Part shown: positions 1 to 8,600 of the stretch, in pieces
How the letters are laid out: each line of letters starts with the position of its first letter
How positions within the stretch are numbered: the first letter of the stretch is position 1
Assembly: GCF_006345825.1 (NCBI RefSeq)
Contig: NZ_VCIX01000076.1
Coordinates: forward strand, 114,597 to 178,596
Length of the DNA stretch: 64,000 nucleotides
Origin: Paenibacillus paridis
GTDB taxonomy: Bacteria > Bacillota > Bacilli > Paenibacillales > Paenibacillaceae
Direction of reading: 5' to 3'
Translations under genes and position numbers: made by a program
The notes under the pieces: model-generated
Told to the model about the DNA's origin: nothing
Seen by the model: the letters and a program-made list of their open reading frames with translations, nothing else
Databases searched by the model: none

Positions 1-1824
1 CCAGCACCGGCGGCGCCAAGCGTAACGGCTGACGATGCAGCGAACACCATCACAGGTTTGAATACAACGATGGAGTTTAAGCTAGACAACGGCAGCTATG
101 TAAAATATGACGGAACGAATGCGCCAGACTTGTCAGGTTCGCATACGGTTCTTGTTCGGGTAGCCGAAGACACGTTAACTGGAACGCCAGCAGGAGCGGT
201 TGCGACTTTAATATTCACACCGAATCCGCCAGCTCCAGCTGCGCCAAGCGTAACGGCTGACGATGCAGCGAACACCATCACTGGTTTGGATACAACGATG
301 GAGTTTAAAGTAGACAACGGCAGCTATGTGAAATATGACGGAATGAATGCTCCGGATTTAAATGGAGCGCATACCGTGCTTGTCCGTATCCCGGCAGACT
401 TGATGACGGGCACGCCAGCAGGAGCAGACAAAATCCTGACGTTTACAACAAATCCGCCAGCACCAGCCGCGCCAAGCGTAACGGCTAACGATGCAGCGAA
501 CACCATCACTGGTTTGGATACGACGATGGAGTTTAAAGTGGATGGCGGCAGCTATGTGAAATATGACGGTACGAATGCGCCAGATTTGTCAGGAGCGCAT
601 ACCGTGCTTGTCCGTATCCCGGCAGACCTAGTGATAGGTCGGCCAGCGGGTGCAGTTAAGACCCTGACGTTTACAACGAATCCGCCAGCACCAGCTGCGC
701 CTAGCGTAACAGCCAATGATGCAGCGAACACCATCACAGGCTTGGATACGACGATGGAGTTTAAAGTGGATGGCGGCAGCTATGTGAAATACGACGGAAC
801 GAATGCGCCAGATTTAACTGGTTCCCGCACCGTCCTTGTACGCGTAGCGGAAGATGCGGTAACCGGAACGCCAGCAGGAGTAGCAATCTCGTTGACGTTT
901 ACGCCGAACCCGCCAGCACCGGCTGCACCAAACGTAACGGCTGACGATGCAGCGAACACCATCACAGGCTTGAATACAACGATGGAGTTTAAGGTGGACA
1001 ACGGCAGCTATGTAAAATATGACGGAACGAATGCGCCGGACTTGTCAGGTGCACATACTGTACTTGTTCGCGTAGTCGAAGATTTGGTAACCGGAACGCC
1101 AGCGGGAGCAGCAAGCACGCTGACATTCACACCAAACCCGCCAGCGCCAGCAGCACCTAACGTAACGGCTAACGATGCAGCAAACATCATCAATGGTTTG
1201 GATACGACGATGGAGTTTAAAGTGGATGGCGGCAGCTATGTGAAATATGACGGAACGAATGCGCCAGACTTGTCTGGAGCGCATACCGTGCTTGTCCGTA
1301 TCCCAGCAGATTTGGCGACGGGTACGCCAGCAGGAGCAGTGAAGAGCCTCACGTTTACACTGAACCCGCCAGCGCCAGCTGCGCCTAGCGTAACAGCAAA
1401 TGATGCAGCGAACACCATTACAGGCTTAAATGCGACGATGGAGTTTAAAGTGGATGGCGGCAGCTATGTGAAGTATGACGGAACGAATGCGCCAGATTTA
1501 TCAGGAGCACATACTGTCCTTGTACGCATAGCGGAAGATGCGGTAACCGGAACGCCAGCTGGAGCCGCGGCGACCCTGACATTTACGCCAAACCCGCCAG
1601 CGCCAGCAGCACCTAGCGTAACAGCAAATGATGCAGCGAACACCATCACGGGCTTGAATACGACGATGGAGTTTAATGTGGACGGTGGCAGCTATGTGAA
1701 GTATGACGGAACGAATGCTCCGAATTTAACAGGCACGCGCACGGTTCTGGTACGTATTGCAGCAGATGCTGCAACGGGCACGCCAGCGGGTGCAGAAACC
1801 ATATTGACGTTTGTTCCAAATCCA
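1..1824 (+). repeat. 228-bp in-frame tandem repeat, eight units
   Basis: Units begin at 1, 229, 457, 685, 913, 1141, 1369 and 1597, each encoding one 76-residue module. Neighbouring units share long stretches of identical DNA, and two alternating variants (VDNGSY versus VDGGSY, TADD versus TAND) are shuffled between units. This is what unequal recombination or gene conversion leaves. The array probably continues upstream of base 1. Confidence 0.95.
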
Positions 1825-3390
1825 CCGTCAGCACCGACAAACGTTTCGGCGATTGCTGGAAATGGACAGGCAACCGTTACGTTTACAGTGCCGACAGTTA
1901 GCGGCGATAGCCCGATTACGGGTTATGAGGTAACAGCGCTGCCTGGTAATCTTACTTTAACGGGAGCAGGAAGCACGGTTACTTTCACAGGTTTGACTAA
2001 CGGTACAAGTTATACGTTCACGGTGAAGGCTATCAACGCATCGGGATCAAGTGCCGCTTCGGCAGCCTCTCAAGCTGTGATTCCTGTTGCACCGACGCCT
2101 ACGACTCCTCCTGTTACGACAACGCCTCCATCATCAACAACAGATGTGGATGTTTTGGTGAATGGCAAGATCGAGAAAGCAGGTACAGCTACAACGACGC
2201 AAGTAAATAACCAATCCGTTACGACGATAGCTGTTGACCAGAAGAAGCTGGATGAGAAGCTTGCGGCAGAAGGACAGCATTCCGTGGTTACCATTCCGGT
2301 GAATGTGAAATCTGATGTTATCGTAGGCGAACTGAACGGCCAAATGATCAAAAACATGGAGAACAAGCAAGCCGTTCTGGAAATTAGAACAGAAAAAGCA
2401 ACATACACGCTGCCTGCGGAGCAAATTAACATTAATGCTATTCTTGCTCAGCTTGGAACAAACGTAGCGCTGCAGGATATTATTATTCATATTGAGATTT
2501 CAGTTCCATTAGCAGACACGTTTAAATTGGTTGAAAATGCAGCGCTTAAAGGTGAGTTTGACCTTGTACTTCCTCCGCTGGACTTTACAGTTACAGCCCA
2601 ATCAGGAACGAAGGTAATAGACATCACCAAGTTTAATGCTTATATCGAGCGCAAGATTGCTTTGCCGGACAATGTAGATCCTAATAAAATTACGACGGGT
2701 ATCGTCGTTGAGCCGGATGGAACGGTACGCCACGTGCCGACGAAGATCGTGAAAGAAGAAGGTAAATATTTTGCCATCGTGAACAGCCTTACGAACAGCA
2801 CATACACGGTTGTATGGCATCCAATCGAGTTTACGGATGTAGCGAAGCATTGGGCGAAGGATGCGGTTAATGATATGGGTTCAAGACTCATCATCAACGG
2901 CGTTGGCAATGACCTATTCAATCCTAACCAAGATATTACGCGCGCCGAATTTGCGGCTATTATCGTACGTGGACTAGGGCTTGAATTGGATAAAGGAACC
3001 GCGCCATTCTCGGATATCAAAAGCTCCGACTGGTATGCAGCAGCTATACAGACTGCTTTCTCGTATGGACTAATTACTGGATTCGCGGACGGTACCTTTA
3101 AACCGCAAGAAAAGATTACACGCGAGCAGGCGATGGTCATGATCGCCAAAGCGATGAAGATTACGGAGCTTCAATCGAAGCTTGCAGCAGGAGGCACGGC
3201 GGAAATGCTAACTCCATTCAATGACATGGCTAGCGTCTCCACATGGGCGAAAGACAGCGTTCTAGCTTGCTTGCAAGCAGGAGTTGTTACAGGCAGAAGC
3301 AGCGTTTGGATTGCACCTAAAGAAAATATGACCCGTGCAGAGGTAGCGGCGATCGTCCAACGGTTGCTGCAGAAATCTGATCTGATCTAA
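1..3390 (+). CDS. Giant SLH-domain surface protein with 76-aa tandem repeats (5' end outside window)
   Basis: The reading frame is open from base 1, so the start and signal peptide lie upstream; 1129 residues are visible. Eight 76-residue repeats (visible residues 1-608) each carry a PAPAAPxVTAxDAANTI core, a TMEFxVDxGSYVKYDG block and an HTVLVR strand, resembling the beta-sandwich DUF4073-type repeats of Paenibacillus surface proteins (family name from memory). A fibronectin type III domain follows (about 609-700), then a Thr/Pro linker, a conserved stalk domain (about 715-940) and three SLH motifs (about 943-1129) that would bind pyruvylated secondary cell-wall polymer. It lacks any catalytic motif in the visible part, so it may be an adhesin, a spacer, or the anchor of an enzyme encoded further upstream. 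Its stalk and last residues (QRLLQKSDLI) match the SLH protein at 51092-56038, so the two are paralogues in their C-terminal third. Confidence 0.9.
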   Translation, partial: PAPAAPSVTADDAANTITGLNTTMEFKLDNGSYVKYDGTNAPDLSGSHTVLVRVAEDTLTGTPAGAVATLIFTPNPPAPAAPSVTADDAANTITGLDTTMEFKVDNGSYVKYDGMNAPDLNGAHTVLVRIPADLMTGTPAGADKILTFTTNPPAPAAPSVTANDAANTITGLDTTMEFKVDGGSYVKYDGTNAPDLSGAHTVLVRIPADLVIGRPAGAVKTLTFTTNPPAPAAPSVTANDAANTITGLDTTMEFKVDGGSYVKYDGTNAPDLTGSRTVLVRVAEDAVTGTPAGVAISLTFTPNPPAPAAPNVTADDAANTITGLNTTMEFKVDNGSYVKYDGTNAPDLSGAHTVLVRVVEDLVTGTPAGAASTLTFTPNPPAPAAPNVTANDAANIINGLDTTMEFKVDGGSYVKYDGTNAPDLSGAHTVLVRIPADLATGTPAGAVKSLTFTLNPPAPAAPSVTANDAANTITGLNATMEFKVDGGSYVKYDGTNAPDLSGAHTVLVRIAEDAVTGTPAGAAATLTFTPNPPAPAAPSVTANDAANTITGLNTTMEFNVDGGSYVKYDGTNAPNLTGTRTVLVRIAADAATGTPAGAETILTFVPNPPSAPTNVSAIAGNGQATVTFTVPTVSGDSPITGYEVTALPGNLTLTGAGSTVTFTGLTNGTSYTFTVKAINASGSSAASAASQAVIPVAPTPTTPPVTTTPPSSTTDVDVLVNGKIEKAGTATTTQVNNQSVTTIAVDQKKLDEKLAAEGQHSVVTIPVNVKSDVIVGELNGQMIKNMENKQAVLEIRTEKATYTLPAEQININAILAQLGTNVALQDIIIHIEISVPLADTFKLVENAALKGEFDLVLPPLDFTVTAQSGTKVIDITKFNAYIERKIALPDNVDPNKITTGIVVEPDGTVRHVPTKIVKEEGKYFAIVNSLTNSTYTVVWHPIEFTDVAKHWAKDAVNDMGSRLIINGVGNDLFNPNQDITRAEFAAIIVRGLGLELDKGTAPFSDIKSSDWYAAAIQTAFSYGLITGFADGTFKPQEKITREQAMVMIAKAMKITELQSKLAAGGTAEMLTPFNDMASVSTWAKDSVLACLQAGVVTGRSSVWIAPKENMTRAEVAAIVQRLLQKSDLI

Positions 3391-3413
3391 ATCTAAGAAG
3401 TCAGTCCCTAGAA

Positions 3414-3461
3414 GGTTATCCCAAAGGCAGCGTAAAAACTGCTTGAGGGATAGCCTTTTTG
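3414..3461 (+). terminator. Rho-independent terminator after the SLH gene
   Basis: Nine-bp stem GGTTATCCC / GGGATAGCC (one G-U pair) with an inner GCAG/CTGC pairing, followed by a T run. It lies 24 bases past the SLH stop codon. Confidence 0.85.
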
Positions 3462-3629
3462 TTTTCTTGTCTCATGAGCACAATTATAATTTCTTCAATA
3501 GCAGATCAAACATGATTAGAATGGGAATGGAATCAGGTTTCTGAAATTCCACCTCAATAGCATTATGTTATGATAGAAGTTCATTCATATAGCAAAATGA
3601 ATCTATATCCAATAAAGGTTGTGAGCAGA

Positions 3630-4085
3630 ATGGCCGTAAAAATAATCCAAGGCGATCTAACGAATGCTAAGGAGGATATTCTAGGACATCAGGTCAATTG
3701 CCAGGGCGTCATGGGGTCCGGCATCGCTAGAGTCATTCGAACGAAATACCCGGAGGCTTATCATGCTTTTATAGAGAAATCCAAAAACACATCAAATCAT
3801 AAAAAGCTGCTAGGCGAATGTCAATTGATCGACAGCAAGGGCGATAAGAAGATAGCCAACTTGTTTGGTCAGTTTTATTTTGGCAAGAGCAGTCAGCTTT
3901 ATACCGATTATGATGCCCTGCGCAAAGCGCTGACGACACTCAAACAAAGAGCAGCCGAGGCTCAACTGAGCGTGGCATTGCCTTATAATATCGGCTGCGG
4001 GTTGGCGAATGGGGATTGGAACGTCGTGAGCAACATCATTGAAGAAGTGTTCGAGGATTACGAGGTAACGTTGTATCAATTGTAA
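3630..4085 (+). CDS. Macro-domain (ADP-ribose-binding) protein
   Basis: A 151-residue stand-alone macro domain. The N-terminus has the IIQGDLTNA strand, then the loop GHQVNCQGVMGSGIA (equivalent to the NAAN...GGGVA nucleotide loop), and near the C-terminus ALPYNIGCGLANGDW, the second ADP-ribose loop. This pattern is closest to the Poa1p/TARG1-like branch that hydrolyses ADP-ribose 1''-phosphate or removes ADP-ribose from acidic residues; which reaction applies here cannot be told from sequence. I start it at ATG 3630 (MAVKII), the point where the conserved fold begins; an in-frame upstream extension exists but has no better ribosome site. The gene stands alone between a terminator and a repeat-bearing gap; a 30-codon ORF starts on its stop codon (TAATG). 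Confidence 0.85.
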   Translation: MAVKIIQGDLTNAKEDILGHQVNCQGVMGSGIARVIRTKYPEAYHAFIEKSKNTSNHKKLLGECQLIDSKGDKKIANLFGQFYFGKSSQLYTDYDALRKALTTLKQRAAEAQLSVALPYNIGCGLANGDWNVVSNIIEEVFEDYEVTLYQL

Positions 4086-4705
4086 TGGAGCGATATGAGC
4101 ACGATGAACGAAATGATCACAATGAACGAGATGAACGGAATGAGGCGTCAGCAGCTGTGCAGTCGCAGCAAGATTAGTTAAGTAACTTAAAATGAGTAGG
4201 GAAGAATAGGACTGGCTCCAAAACGAGCAATTCTTTCGTTCGGAATGATCTACTCCCTCGTTTTAACTTCAAATTTGATCACTTGTATGAATTAGAAGGA
4301 ATTTCTCCCGCTAAAATCGCGCTATGGGCATGGTGAATGAAATAGATGGAATTCGTCCCGTTAATTTTAGTATTCCTGCTGAATCTCAGCTAATTCCTAG
4401 TAATTAGTGGGAATAATTCCATCTAAATGCCTTGAACAGCCGAAATCCCTTAAAATAGTGGGACAAATTCCCGCTAAATTGGTTGAACGAAAGAAATGTA
4501 GTTTTAGCATAGCGAGGAGATCGTTTTGGAGAAACGAAAAGGTTGCCATTGCAGCTGAATCCTTACCTTTAAATGTCTAACATGATCAAAGAATTCAGTT
4601 GCAACCGCGACCGTAAGAATAATCAATTCCCGCAGCGACTAAACGCAAGTTTTTCGTTCTAGGTATGCGGATAAGACAAATGAGAAGGTAATGGAGGTAA
4701 GACGC
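4086..4705. other. Intergenic gap carrying a four-palindrome element
   Basis: No convincing gene. The first part holds ATGAACGA-like short direct repeats (4095-4140). The middle holds the dispersed element described separately at 4292-4479. The element is flanked by longer inverted matches: CTCCAAAACG (4216-4225) with CGTTTTGGAG (4522-4531), and TTCTTTCGTTC (4231-4241) with GAACGAAAGAA (4485-4495). Confidence 0.7.
4292..4479. repeat. Dispersed four-palindrome element, copy 1
   Basis: Four imperfect palindromes of about 25 bp at 4292-4315, 4342-4364, 4404-4427 and 4453-4479. The first two read TTAGnnGGAATTnnTCCCGyTAA; the last two read the reverse complement, TTAGyGGGAnnAATTCCnnCTAA. Each can fold alone, and the ++-- order lets the whole element fold as one long hairpin. 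Related copies are at 41823, 48091 and 56241. Confidence 0.85.
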
Positions 4706-5287
4706 ATGTCTGCGAATACGCACACGGACCCGATTGGGACCATACTAAATGATATTAAAGTGTTTCAAGCCAAGCCAGAGGATACGGCGGAGGTACTTGA
4801 GCTGCTGATTCAGACGGCGCAATGGCTGAAGAGCAAAGGCTCTACGCAATGGGGCGGGCTGCTGCATGGCGTGGATTCCCATCAGACTCCGGAAGCAATT
4901 AAACGCGGCGAAGTCTACATATTCATACAGGGCAGTGTGTTGGTAGGGATGGTTATGCTAATGCAGCAGGCAAGTGCGTGGGACCGGGAGCTTTGGGGCG
5001 ACGAGGGGCATGAGAACTCCGTTTATCTGCACCGCCTTAATATTAACCGTGAGGCGGCCGGCAAGGACTTGGGCGAGGCCATCGTACATTGGGCGGATTC
5101 GGGTATCCATTTTTCAGGGAAGGACCGCATACGGCTAGATTGCATAGCCAACAATGAGAAGCTGAACCGCTTTTATCTGAACTGCGGTTACACCTTCATA
5201 GGCTCGGCGACGAACGCCTCTGGCGAGTTTAATAAATATGAGAAGCTAGTCAAGTCTCACGGCGGCCTTAAGCGCACTCGCTCCTAG
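4706..5287 (+). CDS. GNAT-family N-acetyltransferase
   Basis: A 193-residue GNAT fold protein. The N-terminal beta-alpha unit (VFQAKPEDTAEVLELL) is typical, the core strand VYLHRLNINREAAGKDLGEA contains the degenerate acetyl-CoA pyrophosphate loop (R/Q-x-x-G-x-G/A position RxAAGKDLG), and the C-terminal IRLDCIANNEKLNRFYLNCGY matches the NxxLxxFYxxxGF signature. The acceptor substrate is unknown. ATG 4706 is chosen because GGAGG at 4693-4697 sits at the right distance; the in-frame ATG at 4691 would overlap that ribosome site. It is monocistronic. Confidence 0.85.
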   Translation: MSANTHTDPIGTILNDIKVFQAKPEDTAEVLELLIQTAQWLKSKGSTQWGGLLHGVDSHQTPEAIKRGEVYIFIQGSVLVGMVMLMQQASAWDRELWGDEGHENSVYLHRLNINREAAGKDLGEAIVHWADSGIHFSGKDRIRLDCIANNEKLNRFYLNCGYTFIGSATNASGEFNKYEKLVKSHGGLKRTRS

Positions 5288-5433
5288 GAGACCTTAGCGT
5301 AAGCAGCACTCAAGTTAGCATTGGCGATAAGATTTCCACCGATGGCTTCTTGCAGTCCAGTCTAATTTCCCTGCTTAGAACAGCGTCCAAGAGGGTATAT
5401 TCATAAAAAGACATACCCAAGGAGGCAGCCATC

Positions 5434-5556
5434 ATGAGCAAGAAAAAGGTGTTGTTTACTGCAATCGGAATGGGAGTCACCTATCTGATGCGAAACAAAG
5501 ATGCGCGCGATAAGCTGAAGCATGCGGTTCAATCTTTTACGAAGAAGAATCGATAA
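5434..5556 (+). CDS. Small basic 40-residue conserved-type protein
   Basis: A short ORF (MSKKKVLFTAIGMGVTYLMR at the start, ending KKNR) preceded by a perfect AAGGAGG at 5419-5425 and followed 11 bases later by a strong terminator, which makes it a credible expressed gene. It has a weakly hydrophobic segment (LFTAIGMGVTYLM) and then an amphipathic basic helix (RNKDARDKLKHAVQSF), somewhat like a truncated YtxH-type protein. I do not recognise a function; a small membrane-peripheral protein is the most that can be said. Confidence 0.65.
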   Translation: MSKKKVLFTAIGMGVTYLMRNKDARDKLKHAVQSFTKKNR

Positions 5557-5567
5557 CAAAACAAAAA

Positions 5568-5603
5568 GAAGCCCGAGCAGAGATCATCGTCTGCTCGGGC
5601 TTC
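5568..5603. terminator. Bidirectional terminator between convergent genes
   Basis: Perfect 13-bp stem GAAGCCCGAGCAG / CTGCTCGGGCTTC with a 10-base loop, an A-rich flank on the left and T-rich on the right. It serves the small peptide gene (+) and the chitinase gene (-). Confidence 0.92.
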
Positions 5604-5622
5604 TTTCATTTACTGCTGCTTC

Positions 5623-8600
5623 CTACGTTAATTTAAGCGAATCCAGCAGTCTCATTACCGTTACCGCGGCTTGCGCTTTGGTCACCTTGGACAACGAATC
5701 AAACGCAGTAGGGGAGACGCCTAGCATAATCTGCTGCTCCACGACCAAAGCAACCGAGGCCTTCGCATAACCGGAAATGGTTGCTTGGTCCTGAAAGCGG
5801 CTGAGCGTAGATAGGTCCGCTTGACCGCTCTGGCCTGCGTAATGCAAAGCATTGGCCAAAATAACGGCTAAATCCTGGCGCGTAAGGGTGCCGTTTGGAT
5901 TAAACGTTGTATTGCTGGTCCCTTTAATAAGTCCGAGCTTCTTCGCAGCCGCAATGTCCCCGGCATACTTGGATGTTGCATCTACGTCATGGAAAGGTTG
6001 GCTTGCGGTATCCGGCAAGATGCCTAGCCCTTTGACGATGATCGATATCAGCTCTGCACGGGTAATTGCACTGTTAACGCCGAACCGATCCGCCGTTTCA
6101 CCGGACACGATCAGCTTGGCAGTCGCACGCTCGACATCCTTGCGCGCCCACTCCGCCGTTACGTCCTTGAAGCTGAAATTGGATTCAACGATGGTATAGA
6201 CACTGTTGCCGTTGCGGCTTAATTCAGCCGTTACCGTTCCGTCTGTGTTGCTTTTGAATTTAGTTGGAACAGAGCGGAAGGTACCCGTCTCAGGGTGGTA
6301 AACGACGCCTGTCGCGCGGCTGATGTTCACGTCTTTGCCGTTCAAGGTAAAGCTTCTGCTAAACGGATGCTTGCCGAAATCGGTGATCTCCGCATAGGTT
6401 TGATCAGCCTTGAGCTGCTCGATTTTGAAATCAATCGGCGCTGTAAGGAGCTTCAGTCCGTTTTTCTCCGACAAAGCAGTAATCTGATCAATGACGCTCG
6501 CCTCTGGCGAACTAATTGAAATTCGAATGTCAGCGGAAAGATGGATCGCATGAATCGGAATGCTGTAGAAGCTGCCGTTCCATAGAATCGTAAGCGCGGC
6601 ATGGTCTCCTTTTTTGGCAATTGCCTCAATCACCGCCTTGGAGACAAGGATGCCTGCTTGCTTGGCTTCATTGCCTATCTTTACAGTGAAAGCAGCGGAG
6701 CTTGAAGCCTCAATGGTCTTAACAGCGGCATCGCTCTGCACAGTCACCGTCCATTTGCTGCCGTCTTTTGTAATCGTGGTATCGAGTTCATCCTTGTCTT
6801 TGCTTGGCGTTACAACGGATCCTCCGCCGCCTCCGGATGGAGGGGCAGCCGTTGTCGTCACGGAAAGCACCGGACTAGCTGGTGATACTTTCGCAATGTG
6901 CTCTCCTTCTTTCACAGTGGCAAGCACATGAATCTTATAGTTCGTGCCAGCGCTCAGCGAGCCTATCGTATATTTCGTGTCGCTGGTGTGGCCAATAAAC
7001 TGCTGATTAACGAATACCTCATAATCGTTGGCTCCCAGCGCGGCATCCCAATGGATGTGAATCGCATTTTGCTCCGTTGCAGCTGCGATCAGCTTAGCTG
7101 GCGCTGGCAAGGCAGACGCGTCTACGACGCCGTCAATCGGCAAATCATGCACCAACTGAGTGGCGAGCGTCAGATTGCGGTCGCCGCTGTTGTCCCAGCT
7201 CATGACGCCCGCCAAGTTGAGCGACTTCACGAGAGAAGCATTGTACTTCATCGAGGTTTGATCATTATAGGTAATGAAGGTTTGAGTCTCGCTATTGTAT
7301 AAGTAAGCAACCTTAGACGCTTCATTCCAGTGACGGACGAAGCCGTTTTTGTTCACGAAATTATTTTCCAAATCGGAATAATCGAAAATGCCCTTCTCCC
7401 ACGATCCTGCCGGGATATCGGTACAGGTCGCGTATTCGCCGTTATCCGGGCAACCGCTCCAAGCCTTGCCATAGAACGGAATGCCAAGCACAAGCTTGTG
7501 TTCGGGCACGCCGCCATTCAGATGGCCGAGCACGCCGCCAGTCACATTGTTCCGTGGCGCGGTATCCTTCGGATGGTTCTTATCTGCGTAGAGCGGGGCG
7601 TTGTGATGGGCAAGCAGCTCCCAGCTTCCGCTGTAGTCGTAAGTCATAATGTTAATAAAGTCCAAAGCGCTCGATGCATTCGCAAGATCGGCGTTTACGA
7701 CAAAGTTATCGCCTTGGCCGGAGGCGATCGTCAGCAAATAATATTTGCCATCCTCGGTGCCTGCCGCATCCAAAGCTTCGCGGATCGTCTGCATCGTAAG
7801 TGTGAAGTTTTCTTTATCCTCTGGGCGATGGATGTTGTGCGTTTCTCCGCCCTCTACCGGGTATTCCCAATCAATATCGACGCCGTCGAGCTGGTATTCG
7901 CGAAGGAACTTGACGGTGGAGTCAGCGAATCGGCGACGGGTTTCTTCGGTGGCAGCCATGTTGGAGAAGTTTTTGGACCAGGACCAGCCGCCGACTGAAA
8001 TCATCATTTTCAGATGCGGATTGCTCTCTTTGATCGTTGCGAACGTTGCAAAATTGCTCAAATCAAACTCTTGGTCGCCTACGACAATCTCCCCGTCATA
8101 GACATAATCCTTTTGCAGCGGGATATTCTCGTTCTGGCAAGCGGTTGCGCCTGTGCCATACTTCTTCCAGCACAGATCGGCAAATGCGTAATTGATATGG
8201 GTCACTTGTGAAACGTCGACGTCCGTGGGCTTGTAATTGCGCCCTGTCTCATAGACGGACCAGGAGCTGTAATACGTTACGATGTTATAATCGCTGCCCG
8301 GAACGGCTGTGAGCTTTGCGCTTTCCGGTGATTCCCACAGATTGTTTTTGGCAACTATGGTAAAAGAATAGGCTTGGCCCTCGGTTAAGCCAGTCGCTGT
8401 ATAGCGGTTCGTATCACTAGTGCCTACTTGCTGTCCATCTTGGAAAATCGCATAGCTGGTGGCGCCCGGTGTCGGGGCCCAGCCTAGCGCAACCGTCGTA
8501 CGGTTGGCCGTTACGATCTGGACATCGCGCGGAGCGAGAAGCTCGCCCCAAGTGAGGGCTACCGCATTGCTGTTCGCGGATACCTTCTTGTTGACGGAAT

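Noticed and set aside
96..1649. Series of minus-strand ORFs of about 61-73 codons every 228 bp
   Set aside because: They are the antisense shadow of the tandem repeats and recur only because the DNA repeats.
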